DNA from: Sclerodactyla briareus
Lineage: Eukaryota; Echinodermata; Holothuroidea; Dendrochirotida; Sclerodactylidae
Reading direction: 5' to 3'
DNA: 64,000 bases
Assembly: GCA_026419785.1 (NCBI GenBank)
Contig: JAODTK010005548.1
Location: forward strand, 186,001-250,000
The translations under genes and the position numbers were made by a program. The notes under the pieces were generated by a model that searched no databases, was not told the DNA's origin, and was given only the letters and a program-made list of their open reading frames with translations. This document shows, piece after piece, positions 47,301 through 58,760 of this stretch; positions within the stretch are counted from its first letter, which is position 1; each line of letters opens with the position of its first letter.

Positions 47301-48621
47301 TAGTCTTGTGTTAAGACGTCGATATATTCCCGAATTTTATGGCTGTCTTTTATCCGGCATTAGATTTCTGCACTGCGCTACCATCTTCTGTATCAACGTC
47401 TTGTTCAAATTGTAATATTTGTTTAAACAGATATTATTTTCAGCCATGTTTAAAGTGTCAATGTCTAAACGGTAGATTCTCGATGTCGCTTATAGTAACA
47501 CGCTTTTATGGTCTGACCATTCAGGTCCTCTGCATTTTCCACATGATGTTTCTTATTTGTGCACCAAGAGGGAAAGTATGCTGCTAGGCAACGCGAGACA
47601 TTGTACGCAATAGACCTGTGATATCACATATGCCCGAGTGGGACATCCTTCTTGTGTATTTTTGGTGTACATACGAACGTGTGGGTGGTTTCAAGCGAAC
47701 AGGCCCTGCGAAGGGGGGGGGGGGTGCTGGGGGTGCTGCAGCACCCCCAGATTTTTCTGACGGGGTGCGGAGCACCCCCACCGATTTCAGGTCATTGTGC
47801 CAGCACCCCTTGCGATTTTGAGCGTAAAAGGCTGTCAGGTCAATATTTGGCACGCGAAATTTGGTATCCCGGTTTTCGATCAGCTGGCTGCGTAAGTTGT
47901 ATTTCAGTGCACTTGATGTCTAACTCATTTTTCTTATTAAAGATTGTTTAAAATTTTTGTTGAGAAGGCCGAAATGCAAGAAGAAAAAAAAATCGTGCTG
48001 CGCGCGCGGTATCCTATCTTTTCCTCTACATGTATAATATAGTGGGCCCACGTGTAAAATAACTTTGTCAGATTCTGGCATATATGATTTTTGTCCATAC
48101 GTGTCATCTTCAAGTGAGGTGAACATATAGGTAGGCCACGAGGAGAATTTGGTTTAGGACTTGATTCATAATTGCCACCCCCCCCCCCTCCCCACTACAA
48201 CGAAGCCGGAATCCACTTCGATTTTCTTAACCTGCCCAGTTTAGTCTACTTCTGATCTTATTGGTCAGATTGGCTTTGCCAGCTTGACGTGCTGCTTTTA
48301 ATAAAGATGAAGCTATATGTACCTAACTAAAACCGCAGGGCAGGGGGTCGGGTAACATTCGTATGGGTTTTTACGTGATTGACGTATGGAACTCTACAGG
48401 CGCGGAGCGGGGCAAAACAATTTTGAGACATGTGAAATTTGGACGAAAATTTTTGAGCGGATACTAATCTGAAAAATTGACCAAATTGTCTGCTGACGGC
48501 TCAATTCCTTTCAATCAAATGCCGAAAAATGCACACATTTTCCATGACAGTGATGTCCAAGCAAATGTTCGAAAGGCTCAAAATTTCCTTGTACCTATAC
48601 CGGCTATACGAGACCCATGAT
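47301..48621. other. unassigned, with palindromes and G/C runs
   Basis: GGGGGTGCTGCAGCACCCCC (about 47726-47745) is a perfect 20-bp palindrome, followed by GGGTGCGGAGCACCCCC, another imperfect hairpin. CTGCGCGCGCG occurs at 47998-48008. This is probably the end of a short DNA element. Nothing coding is recognised. Confidence 0.45.
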
Positions 48622-49455
48622 CATGGGCGTCAACAGGTGGGGGACGGGGAACATGTCCCCCCCACTTTCAAAAGTGGGGGGATAACTCCATATCGTTTGT
48701 CCCCCAGCACTTTTCCAGACCGTAATAAAAATAACAGGCACATGCCCGAATTTTTATCACTTTACACTGATTCAATTTTTGTCTAACCACAATAATCGCA
48801 TTGGAAATTGTCTTAAGTCCACTAATTCCAGGTGCGGACCCACGTGGAGATCTGGACCCGACTAGGGCCGAAGTGGAAGGATTACCAATGTTTTCATACG
48901 AGTGTTCTCGAAGTGTTTCGCGCGCAATGGCGCTTTTCTTCCAGGCGTTGTAGCTATTAAAATATGCGATGTAATGCTTCAATCATTTCGTTCACTCGAT
49001 TATTCTCAGAAGCCTTGGGCAACTGCCCCCCCCCCCATTTTTCTAAGATGAAAGTTCGTCAGAAATTTGTGAAAATTTTGGGAGGAACCAGCAAGTGAGA
49101 AAGCCTGAATTTTTTTGGCAGACTTTTTCGAAAAAAACCGAAAATAGCAAATTTTCTGCTCCCAAATTGAAGTGGTCCCGTACGCTATGGCTTTTCCCTT
49201 CGATCCCACCAGAGACCGTTCGGTAGACCCCTGGATCCCACGCAAAGCCAGAGCCAGAGTAGGAAAGGTAATAAAAAATACCATGTGCGATACTCGGTAA
49301 ACTTTCTTAGTATGCACAATGACAACTTTTTGTCTGTCTTTTACTCCAATCCCACATGTGAGAGGGTGCCAACCGCTGGTGGCGCTCCGCTTAATTGGTC
49401 ATTTGCGTTCAATGTGTCCCCCCCCCCCCCCCACTTTTCGAAATGCTCCGACGCC
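48622..49455 (-). mobile_element. family A repeat, copy 2 (full length, ~834 bp)
   Basis: It runs from CATGGGCGTCAACAGGTGGGG to CCACTTTTCGAAATGCTCCGACGCC. The ends are short inverted GGGCGTC/GACGCC words next to C/G runs. It contains AAGTGGGGGGATAACTCCA, CAATAATCGCATTGG, CGTACGCTATGGC, GGTAGACCCCTGGATCCC and GGTGGCGCTCCGCTT. It is the uninterrupted reference for the split copy at 25711. No ORF is conserved among copies. Confidence 0.85.
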
Positions 49456-49696
49456 ACTGCCACTGATGCTGGCCCAAATTGTAAGGATTAACATCAGATA
49501 CGTTCCTTCAAGAACGTTCTTGAAATACAAATTCTTGAAATTATTGCCAATTTTAGAGACGTTGCTCACTGCGCATACATGCGAATGACCGTTTCCTGCA
49601 ATCTCAGGGGTCTATAACACATTTCTCTGTACCCTACGCGTCCACGATGGTGGCGGCTGGCCCGAATTGTAAGGCATACACATCGATCAGTTCCTT
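49456..49696 (+). repeat. ~190-bp repeat family, copy 1
   Basis: GGCCCAAATTGTAAGGAT, CAGATACGTTCCTTCAAGAAC, ATTATTGCCAATTTTAGAGA, CGTTTCCTGCAATCTC-GGGG and GTACCCTACGCGTC, then GGCCCGAATTGTAAGGCAT again: a little over one unit. The same words occur in order at 53935-54345. It directly abuts family A copy 2. Confidence 0.65.
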
Positions 49697-50160
49697 CAAG
49701 GTTATTTGCCAATGACTGTGTGTTGTACAGAGAGATTCCATAACAATAGTGATCACATAACCCTCCAAGAGGATCTTAACACGCTAGTAAGCTGGCAAAA
49801 TAAATTGCAGGTGAGCTTCAATGCTAAAAAGTGTTTTGTTGTGCGTCTTACCCATGCTAAAATGCCAGATTTTTGGCTATAAGCTACAGGAACTTCCTTC
49901 TGCAAGGACTAGAGCCACTCCTACTTTGGTGTTACCCTGATATTATCTTTCTTGGAATGATCATGCAAACCAAATCGCTGCCACGGGGAATCACACTCTT
50001 GCTTTTGTACGAGGACTCTCCATCATTGCCCGCAAGGCGTCAAGGAGATCCGCCTATAAGACCTTAAGGCGACCCCTACTTGAATATTCCTCGAGTGTGC
50101 GGGACCCTCATACTGCACCTTAATGAATACCCTTGAATCTTTTCAACGTAAGGGCTTTCT
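49697..50160 (+). mobile_element. Jockey/CR1-like LINE, RT and thumb fragment
   Basis: Frame pieces in order: RLFANDCVLYREI (FADDC with one substitution, RT motif C), DHITLQEDLNTLVSWQNKLQ, VSFNAKKCFVVRLTHAKMP, then SHSYFGVTL, SAYKTL-RPLLEYSSSV and NTLESFQRKG. This is the classic Jockey/CR1 order downstream of motif C. Frameshifted. Cut off at about 50160, immediately before a family A end at 50172. Confidence 0.88.
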
Positions 50161-50171
50161 AGATCCTGCTT

Positions 50172-50480
50172 CAACACATGGGCGTCAATCCTGAGGGGGG
50201 GGAACAGGAGGACACGTCCCCCCCACTTGTCGAGTGGGGGGGACCACATATCAAATGTTCCCCCACTTTTTGATACCTCTATGAAGACGAAGTACATGTC
50301 CGTTACACACGTACCGTTAAGTGCTGTGTGGGCTGAGAAATATTGAGAAAGCAGCCTCACAAAGACCACAGTGGCCTTTATTCCGAACCTGATTTTCCTA
50401 AATTTCGCGCGCTGCGCGCGCAGGCGACCTGTAACTGTTTCTTCTATAGTGTCCGTGAGCGCTGCTTTTGAAGGCATATT
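50172..50480 (-). mobile_element. family A end plus related DNA, copy 4 (partial)
   Basis: CATGGGCGTCAATCCTGAGG, CACGTCCCCCCCACTTGTCGAGTGGGG and CATATCAAATGTTCCCCCAC match the start of the copy at 48622. Homology fades after about 50275. CGCGCGCTGCGCGCGC at 50404-50419 is a hairpin also seen in copy 3. The insertion may have split the LINE at 49697. Confidence 0.6.
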
Positions 50481-52944
50481 CTGGCGATATGAAGCTTTTG
50501 TGCAGTTTTCTCACTCATAAACATAAGTGGGACAAGGTTAAACACATCGAAACTAAGGTAGATTCACAATAAAATGTTCCATTGGATTATACCAATAACG
50601 GCGTTGGCATCTGAGACGATGGGAGTCAGAACTGCTTCCAACACATTATGGAAGTTAAGGCAAGTTTGCAGATCAAGGAACAACCGCTGGGCAAGATAGA
50701 CACAATGCATGCATACAAACCTGCCAACGTGAATAAATGGTCCACATGACAGCAGATTGCCGATTTCTCTTGTCGAAAGCCCGAGGATTGAGCAAAAATT
50801 TGTCATTCTTGTCAGTTTGGACGTTGTGATTTTATCGATGCCAGTAAATATGCAAAAACTTTCGTTTTCGGTATCCTATGGTTGTTTCGCTGTCAGTACT
50901 GTAAGCCCGTGCACGATAGCTAGAGATTCCGTGAAAATATTTTGAATGCAATTTTGTCAATTCTGGGACTATATTTACAAATTGCTTCTAGACATCGCAT
51001 TTCTAGCCCAGCTGAAGGCATCGACAGACGATGCACTCCAATTTGAAAATCTATATCTTGCACGTCAATTTCAACAAAAAACAGCCCGTGGCCCATATCG
51101 AAACGAGACAGCAAACATGATGTGGAGCTCGTCCGAGATATCCCACATTTTAATGCGCCTATATAGGAATGATATGTTATGTTAACATGTGCAAAACCCG
51201 GCAATAAATGTAATTCTAGTCAAAGATGAGAAGCATTCTTTTAAATCATAGGCTATACCGGAGAACCATGCGAAACTAGCACCTTTGACTTTTTGTGTGT
51301 TCGACCCTCATGATGGCACAAAATTCGAACACTTCATGATATCAGTCAAAATTGCCGTCGAAAGAAACGGGGACGAGCCCTGTCGAGCCTACGAGGCCAA
51401 ACGAAAAATTATAACCTTGTTTCTCTAGAATGGCTCACAGTCTGACTTCCACCCTTTCTTCTAGACCCCAACTAGGTGGTCCCATGGGAGGTAGGAACAG
51501 GCAATAACCACAAGCAGAAAACTTACTGCCTTGGTGACAGCACTTTTCGCACAAAAAAATCACATTTGAGAGCATGGATTTGCACCTACAGCCAAAATTT
51601 TTCAAAGATGACGGGAAAACCCCCTGACTGCCTGAGACCCTTCTCACAGGGCCCTACATAAATGGTGTTATCCCTTCGCCTAGTCAGACTGTCTTACGGT
51701 CACTGCTGCCGACAGAGTGAAACATAAATCTGACCTCAGTGGCGGATTCTAAGTTTTCCTTTCTTTCGCAACATAATCACATGGCCACTATCTTACAAAC
51801 TTTCGCAGGGCGACTACTTCACCCAAAAGCTCCTTTGAGCAACGCCCAGTCTGGACAAGAGTCACTAGCCTACATATGTTTGTTTACAACTCATTAATTG
51901 TAATCCAACTGCTTTGCTTCTGGCTCGACTTGAAGAACGCAAAGTTTATTCTGCGATGACAATTAGGGCACAATTTGAACAATAATTCGGGGAAAATCTG
52001 GACAGAAAAGGCAAAAAGTGAAGAAGCGCCAAATGCGCTGACTGGCCTGAATTTTCAATCAAATGCCAAAAAAAAACATGCACTTTTTCCCCCCCGCGCG
52101 CTTGGCGGCGCGGGGCTGCTTTTCTGTCCGTTCAGGCACAACATGTTCTGCTAAAACCGAGGGGCCCGTAAGACTAGGCCAGCTCATCAGCACTTTTTTC
52201 TCCTTCGATTTATTATTCTGCCGTCCGACGGACGAATTCATGCGACCCAATTGTTCCTGATGTGCTCAAACAGCTGGCACGGGCATCACATTTGGGTTTG
52301 CGTATAGTCAACGGCGCAATTCTCCTGGCTGAAATTTAAGGGTCCCAGGTGGTCAAGATGAAAACACATGTATACGAGGACTTCCAACAGTCCACCTTTT
52401 TCACAACCCCACAAAGACTGCGCCTTGGATTGAAATAGTCTAGATATACTCCCGTAATTGCTAATTGCACAAATTCATTTCAATCATTCATTTTTTCAAC
52501 CCCAAGTTTAGGTGATATTGTAAATGTATGCCCAATATAGTAAGCTGGTAAAGTATATCACGGATATGTACAGAACCAACTTAGGGCAATCAGTTATAAT
52601 ATCCGATGACTGGGTCGGGCCGGGTTCAGATACTTTGGACGAGTGGAAACACTACCGAAAAACCCAAATTCCGGAGAATAATGGAAGAAATTTGGGCAAA
52701 GTAAAAATGAAAAGTTTTTAAATTATGAATTTGGTGGCCGAAATTTTCCGTGCCATCATTACTGATATAGTTGTGCATATGAACTGCACTGAGCCACTAA
52801 CCTTTTTAGTCTGGATAAGTTGTTCTGCCCCAATTTACTGAAACTGTGATTGTGTACCGTGCACCTGGTCATTTATTATAGTGGGTGTGCGCTGGTTCAC
52901 AGTGATAATCATAATTTTGATTATCGTCCTAACATGATTAAATT
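50481..52944. other. unassigned
   Basis: Plus- and minus-strand frames at 50564-51204 and 51435-51661 have no recognised motif. At 52050-52080 TTTTCAATCAAATGCC-AAAAA matches 48512-48530, so a small repeat is shared. CCCGCGCGCTTGGCGGCGCGGGG at 52095-52117 is a hairpin. Nothing else is seen. Confidence 0.3.
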
Positions 52945-53750
52945 AATTGTCGACCGAACAATAATCGCGTTGGAAATTGTCTAAGTTCCACTAATTCCAA
53001 GTGCTGACCCCAGATGAAGATCTTGACCCCACCGTAGGCCGACGTCGAAGGATTACCCAAGTTTCAAACCGAGTGCTCTTCGAAATCTTGAACCGAAATG
53101 GCCAAAAGTGCATAAAGTTTCAATGGCGGGTTTTTCTAAACCGGCGTTGTGAATATGCGATGTTATCCTTCGAATCATTTTGTTCACTCGAATAATTTCA
53201 GAAGCCTGGGGAGACTTCCTCCCCCCCCAAAAAAAAAATTGTCTGAGATGGAAAATTCGGGCCACTTCGTGTCAAATTTTGGAAGGATAAAGGCAAAGTG
53301 GAAAATTACATGAATTTCTGCTGGGGCCTTTCTCGAAAAATGCTCGGAAAACATGCAAAAACTTCCGCGCGCTTCGCGCGCGCTGGTAGTCTCCCGATAA
53401 ATGACTTGTAAAATTCGGCCAAATATTTACTGCTCACACCCCCATGGAAGTCCCGTACGCCTATAGCTTTTTCCCTTCTCCCCGTTGATCCCCCAGGGAC
53501 CGTTGGGCAGACCCTGGATCCACGCAAACGAAGCCAGAGTAGAGAAGTAATAAAAAATACCATGTGTGATATTGGGTAAATCATCTTAGTATGCACCTGA
53601 CAACTTTTTTTGTCTGTCCTCACTACTCCGAAATCACACATGTAGATGTGCTATCGAGTCTGGCAAGTGCCGCAATCTGGAGGGTATGAAAAGCTGAAAT
53701 TTTCTTTGTACGCTTCGCGCCAACCATTGTGGCGCTCCGCTTGGATGGTC
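52945..53750 (-). mobile_element. family A repeat, copy 3
   Basis: ACAATAATCGCGTTGGAAATTG, GACGTCGAAGGATTACC, TTCACTCGAATAATTTCAGAAGCC, CGTACGCCTATAGC, CAGACCCTGGATCC, TACCATGTGTGATA and GTGGCGCTCCGCTT follow copy 2 in order. The outer C-rich ends are missing. It includes GCGCGCTTCGCGCGC (53366-53380). Confidence 0.85.
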
Positions 53751-53934
53751 AACACTATAGAGCCCGTTCAACAACACTAGCAGCAAATAAAGACTGCTAT
53801 ATTTTTCCTTCTTCCGAGAACGATCAGAAATCGAACAATCTAACTAAGCTATCGTGAACATCACCGATAGCGAAAGTTTCTAAAGCGGGCAGTCAAGTTC
53901 ATCTCGCAGCAAATCACGATTAATAATTCTGTTT

Positions 53935-54345
53935 TTTTCAACGCAATGCACAACCTATTCCTGCCCGCTTGGTTCCACCGGGACGTTGGCCAGTATCTAT
54001 CCCCTCAAGATCAAAGAACGTTTCTAAAGTATGATTCTGGAATCTATTGCCAATTTTTGGGACATGCTTACTGCCATACGGTCCTGGAATGCGGTCTCCT
54101 TCAATCTGGGGGGGGGGGGGGGGTATAAAACAAAGAAATTCTTGTACCCTACGCGTCAACAACCGACGGTGGCCAAATTGTACGGAATGATCATTGATCC
54201 TTCCATTCAGAATGTTTCTTCAATAAAACATTCGGGAATTCATTGAAACGATTTTTAGGGTTTGTTTGCATGCTTACGGCATTATGACCCCAGAAGTGCC
54301 GTTTTCCTCAAGCTGGGGGTCTGTGAACTGCAAATTCCCCTTTGT
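53935..54345 (+). repeat. ~190-bp repeat family, copies 2-3
   Basis: TTTCTAAAGTATGATTCTGG, CTATTGCCAATTTTTGGGAC, TGCTTACTGC, TCTCCTTCAATCTGGGGG and TACCCTACGCGTC match 49480-49660. A second, weaker unit (TTAGGGTTTGTTTGCATGC, TTTTCCTCAAGCTGGGGGTC) follows. A 15-base G run lies at 54109-54123. Confidence 0.6.
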
Positions 54346-56074
54346 TTCGCTACTCCCCCAAAAAACCAAGAAAGGCGGCCCTCATATTTCCCCGCAATAT
54401 TCAACACAGATCGCGCCGCCCTGATCATACAACTGAAGAAAGACAGTGACGAATTATTATCAGTGATACTATGAAAACAGGACACTCCCTTCCCTTATGC
54501 CCGCACTGACGGCGGGTCCATAATGGGGACCTGAGTTAACTTTTCTCCTCACAATCCAGAAAACCTGGCTATTACGTACGCCCGCGTGTCCACTGTTTAT
54601 TTTGCTTTTGCTCATGGCTCGCGCCTTGCCCTCTGCTGCTATAACAGATTTAGGTACCTTTACCGCGGGTACATAAGGTTGTACTGTACGTCTAATCGAA
54701 ATCACGCTACTCGCTATGAAATAACTATAAAACTAAAAAAAAGTACAAAACATTGCAAAAGAAAAACTATGAAAACTGAAATGACGAAAATATAGGTTTT
54801 TCCTTAGGGTGTAGGGTGGAGGTGTCTTTGTGTCAGTACAGCGCACCGAAAAACAGCTCAGCACCCCCCAGTATAAAATCGTTCGCAGGGGCCTGTTTCA
54901 GCAGTAGGGAACAATACGCTTTTGTGTTTCATAATTTCCCTCTCAGGAAACCTTTGTACTAAGTTGATTTGAAGCTTTTCATATGTTCTTCTTATCTGCG
55001 AGCATTAGCTCATCATCTCTCATAAAGATGTGGTGTTGTGAAAAAAATATTGAGATCCTTCACTCATCCTTCAACTTATTCATTGCAATGATACCACATG
55101 TATTCTTTCTGATTATCATTTGACGTCGATCATCCATTCGTCAAAAATAAGCTCTCTAACTGGACGTTCCTTTACTTTTTCTGTAACAACAGGATTCGCT
55201 CAAATCGTATCTAAGAATTGAGAGAGCCCGCAAATAGATAACTAGTAGGTAGGATTTCCAATTAAAACGGGGATTTGCCCAAATAATGGATTTTTTTTTG
55301 CGTATTCCAGTCATAATTTTTTCTATCTTCATCGCCATCAAAATACTCCAAAGCGCCTTTCGCATTTGATGAGATAAGTGTTTAACTATTTTCCAAGTTA
55401 TTTGGAAATTAAAATGACTGGTTTCAAATTTTCAGTGGATGCTGATGAGAATTCCGGGTATTGCCCTCTTGTGCAGTTTCAATTGCGGAATTGCTGTCCA
55501 ATTTCCCTTCTAGTTTAACTCTTCTGGAAATACCAGTGTTGTAGAGCCTTCTGGTCCTCTCATAACATTTGGAATAATACCGAATTTGTCTGCTATTGGA
55601 CAAGCATTAACATGGAACACGACGCATTTAGGATTCGCCACAACCACAAGCTTTGAACCGTTGCCTGTACCACGATGGTGCATATAGAAACATGTTTAGG
55701 AAGAGTTTATAACACGCGCTGTTCCAAAATTCATTTGGAAGAGGGTGGTTTTCGGCGAATACTTGAATACAGCTATTCGACTGCCTTGCCATTTCAAACG
55801 TGTAGCTTCGATGGCCGTAAGGCGAGCCTCAGGCTCATGACTCTCCAATTGCGCTTTTTAGCACCCCCCACAGGCGCATTTGCTTAGGTTAAAATTTCAA
55901 GAAAGCCTTCACATTATTCCTCAAAAGCCACCCAGTTAAATAAGACAAATCGAATTTCCCCTATTGAAACTCTCAGCTGATCGATCCATTTTGCTGTCGC
56001 GTTGGTCAGTGCGTATCCGTTCTTCTTCGCTAATATTCCGCCGCTAGCCGGCAGGTAACGTTAGTTGTTCTTAC
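54346..56074. other. unassigned
   Basis: CAGCTCAGCACCCCCCAG (54853-54870) and TTAGCACCCCCCACAGG (55858-55874) resemble the AGCACCCCC word at 47740 and may be ends of one small repeat. Several 60-80-codon ORFs lack motifs. Confidence 0.3.
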
Positions 56075-56077
56075 TAT

Positions 56078-56125
56078 CGTACACCTGAAGATGGAAGCTG
56101 CGTGCCTTTCGAAACGTCGTGTTGT
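56078..56125 (+). ncRNA. candidate minimal hammerhead ribozyme (Penelope-associated type)
   Basis: Core CTGAAGA (56085-56091) and GAAAC (56111-56115) flank a hairpin GGAAGC...GCCTTTC. GTC (56116-56118) stands where the cleavage triplet belongs. Stem I pairs ACAC (56081-56084) with GTGT (56119-56122). Stem III would be only AC/GT. Small hammerheads with such a short stem III are known from Penelope-like elements. No Penelope ORF lies next to it, so this is probably a remnant of a terminal repeat. The U before stem II is unusual and activity is unproven. Confidence 0.55.
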
Positions 56126-56895
56126 TTTGTAATATAGTAGCATGGGACCTTTGGTTTGTAAATACATATTAATGCTAATATTGAAAACTGTGTATATTTG
56201 TGTTATTGTTTTACTCAACTGCGTGCGGAAAAGAACCTTTCGGAATTCAGATTCACTGACGACGAAAAAACCACGAGACTACAACATAAACCCGAGACTC
56301 TTCAATCGACCATCATGGTGATTTCAGTAAAATCGTTGGTAGTGTGCGGCGTTGTTTTTATTTGTATCGGTCGTGCTAAGCTACAAAGAGCGTTTGAAAT
56401 GAGGATTCGCCTACGTTACCCTAGAACGGCGTGAATATCTTCCCCGAATATCTTCCAAAATGTGATACCGGCAGTCTTGGATCGATATCAACCAAAAGTT
56501 TGGTAATGGGCGTAACCGGACGTTAGATCTCCAAAATACAGTTAAACACCGAACTCCTGATCCTGCCAGTAGGGTTTTGGTCTCGTTGCAGACGAGGTCG
56601 AAAACATCAGGGCAAATCTAACTAACACAAGAACCCGAGACTCTACACGAGTACAACAAAACTGCTTGAAAGTAGAACGCTGTTTGATTTATGTACAACA
56701 TGGTTAACTGAGACTTTTTCTTTATTGTAACCCAGCGAAGAACGAGATATACCGTTTGGCACGAAAGCACGTTTGGGCTGAGTAAAGATTCATTCGATTT
56801 CTGTCGCAGAGTTGACATTAGGGTTCTTTTCGACCCTCTGTGTGTCGATGAAAAGCCACAATTCATGCAATCGTTAAAAATGGATACTCCATCTT
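56126..56895. other. unassigned, possible Penelope remnant
   Basis: ATATTGAAAACTGTGTATATTTGTG and short ORFs at 56198-56434 have no clear RT motif. GAATATCTTCC is duplicated at 56431-56455. Nothing else is seen. Confidence 0.3.
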
Positions 56896-57300
56896 AGAAA
56901 TATTGCTGTTGCCCGAAATATGCTCTGTAAAAGTGCAACGAAGTCCCTCTCAACAGGCGCTCGTACTCTCCCCGTTTTCGACTAAGGAACAGTCCCTTGA
57001 CGGTATCAGCGCAGCGAGGATTTGATGAGTAAACTGCAAATGTTCCAGAACAGGATGCGCGACTCATCAGGCTTCCCACACGAGCTCACCACAGCTACAC
57101 ATACTACGTCTTTCGCGACCCTACATGGTTACCTGTTCGTGCGAGGATTGAGTCCAAGTTATACTGTTTTTTAAGATCCTGCATGATGGAGTTCCTCAAT
57201 GCCCTTCGTTTACAGAGCTACATTTCCGCAACTTTCACTGCGATCCCTAGACAATATCGTTGGTTAGCACCGATTTACCGTCTGACAGCTTTGGAGGGTG
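56896..57300 (+). mobile_element. LINE ORF2 C-terminal fragment (CR1/Jockey-like)
   Basis: Pieces: TLPVFDYGTV-like (PVFD, stop, GTVP), LMSKLQMFQNRM, then in shifted frames AHHSYTYYVFRDPTWLPVRA, RIESKLYCF, LRLQSYISATFT and IPRQYRWLAP. The order LQ--QNR---I...WLPV-ARI--K--CF is the usual segment after the RT in these LINEs. Heavily frameshifted. Confidence 0.7.
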
Positions 57301-58084
57301 AGCATCCATGAACGTTCCCCCCCCCCACCACCCGTCTTTCGAACAAGCAGGTGATTAAGCGGTCTGCAATCACCTCGACCAATTTGGGGAATATCAAGAA
57401 AGTTCCCAAGACCATCCTGTTCCAGAATATTCCAGGATTCTCAGCTGACTTCTTCGAGGAGCGCATTTGAACAATGTCTCGGCAATGGATACCTGGGCTT
57501 GATGATCCCCAGAAGCTGGAAAATTAAGATGAGGTGCTGAACCATGGTGGCTGAACCGGTAGACTTTGACGTGCCTATTACTGAGGAAACTCCCGAGGCA
57601 CTGGAGCAGTGGAGGGCGGGGAAGCCCTTGGGGTCGGTGGATACATCCCAGAGGATGCTTGGGAGGGCTGACATGAGACTCATCCGAGATGTTGCATGGT
57701 ACATACCTTCCATGTTCGGAACACTGCTTTATCCAGTGACTGGAAAAAGCGGGAAAAAGTGATCTCTGGGTTTGCAAAACAATATAGAGGGGTACACTCC
57801 TCTCAGTATCTGGTGGAGTCTTTGCTAGAATCATTCTGAACCTGATATCTGTCTTCTGCTTATCTGTGGCGTATCTGCTGTGCCAACCATTCCTGTAACA
57901 CCTTGAATGTTTCTCTGTATTCTAGGAGTGGGAGTGGTGTGAACTGTGGAGTCTCTTACTTTTCTGACTTCTTTCCTCTGGTGTCACAGGTGTGATAGAT
58001 GTGTTAAACTAGCCCCAACACTTCCTACGTGTACGAAGCTGGAATTGGAGAGGGTTGCGGATAAGTCCTGACGCGGGGTCTCTT
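57301..58084. other. unassigned, possible coding remnant
   Basis: Plus-strand ORF 57544-57762 reads MVAEPVDFDVPITEETPEAL and ADMRLIRDVAWYIPSMFG. A 146-codon minus-strand ORF overlaps it. Neither is recognised. The stretch could belong to the LINE at 58085. Confidence 0.3.
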
Positions 58085-58760
58085 CTGTGGAGATTTTCTG
58101 ACCTGGACTTTGCTGATGATGTCGCATTACTTCTCGAGTTTGTGGATCTCATGTTGCTGCCCTTGGAACACCAGTCCACAGCAAATTCGTTAAGGAGGCC
58201 TCCATGTGGCCATGGACTGAGATTAAGATCCATTCTTCTAGTGGAATCTTGGACAGTAATATGCTGGATCTGCCTAGATGGTAGGCGATATTGTTGGAAG
58301 TCACCAAGTCAGTTGTTTATGTAAACTCTGTCATTTTTTTGACTCCGATGTCAGTAGACCCTATGACTGGGGCCATATAGCGTAACGAAGTCACCGAATA
58401 GTGCTGTGAGATGGTCCCGATATTCAAGCAGAGCAACCAAGCTCTATTATGCTTCCAGTCTTGCTATGTTCTAGTGAGGCTCGAACGCTCACTATTGGCC
58501 AGATTGTATATATCGAAATCTGCCGGGTTTTCGTGCAGCGGGAATGGTGAACGTTGGCTGCATGATTCGCGATCACCATTTGCGCTTCTTTTGGCATGAC
58601 GGTCCGTTTCCCGGCGGACGATCGTGCCCACTTTGTCCTGTGTGAATAGGATCCGGTGGATGGGGCGACTGCGGGATGCCCTCGGACTCAGGGGGGGGGT
58701 TTTTTGGCCCCCCCGCTGCATCGCGGGTACCTCAAGAGTTGGGGACGGTACGAGCCAGAC
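58085..58760 (+). mobile_element. non-LTR retrotransposon RT C-terminal fragment
   Basis: Frame FSDLDFADDVALLLEFVDLM (RT motif C FADD), then in other frames a weak NSLRRPPCGHGL stretch, followed by RDHHLRFFWHDGPFPG, which matches the RRLRFFGHVAR-P word common in LINE C-termini, and further shifted DPVDGATAG. It may belong to the same LINE group as 44095-44940, which lacks this part. Dead copy. Confidence 0.75.

Noticed and set aside
57394-57834. 146-codon minus-strand ORF
   Set aside because: It overlaps a plus-strand frame of similar quality between LINE fragments, and neither has a recognisable motif.
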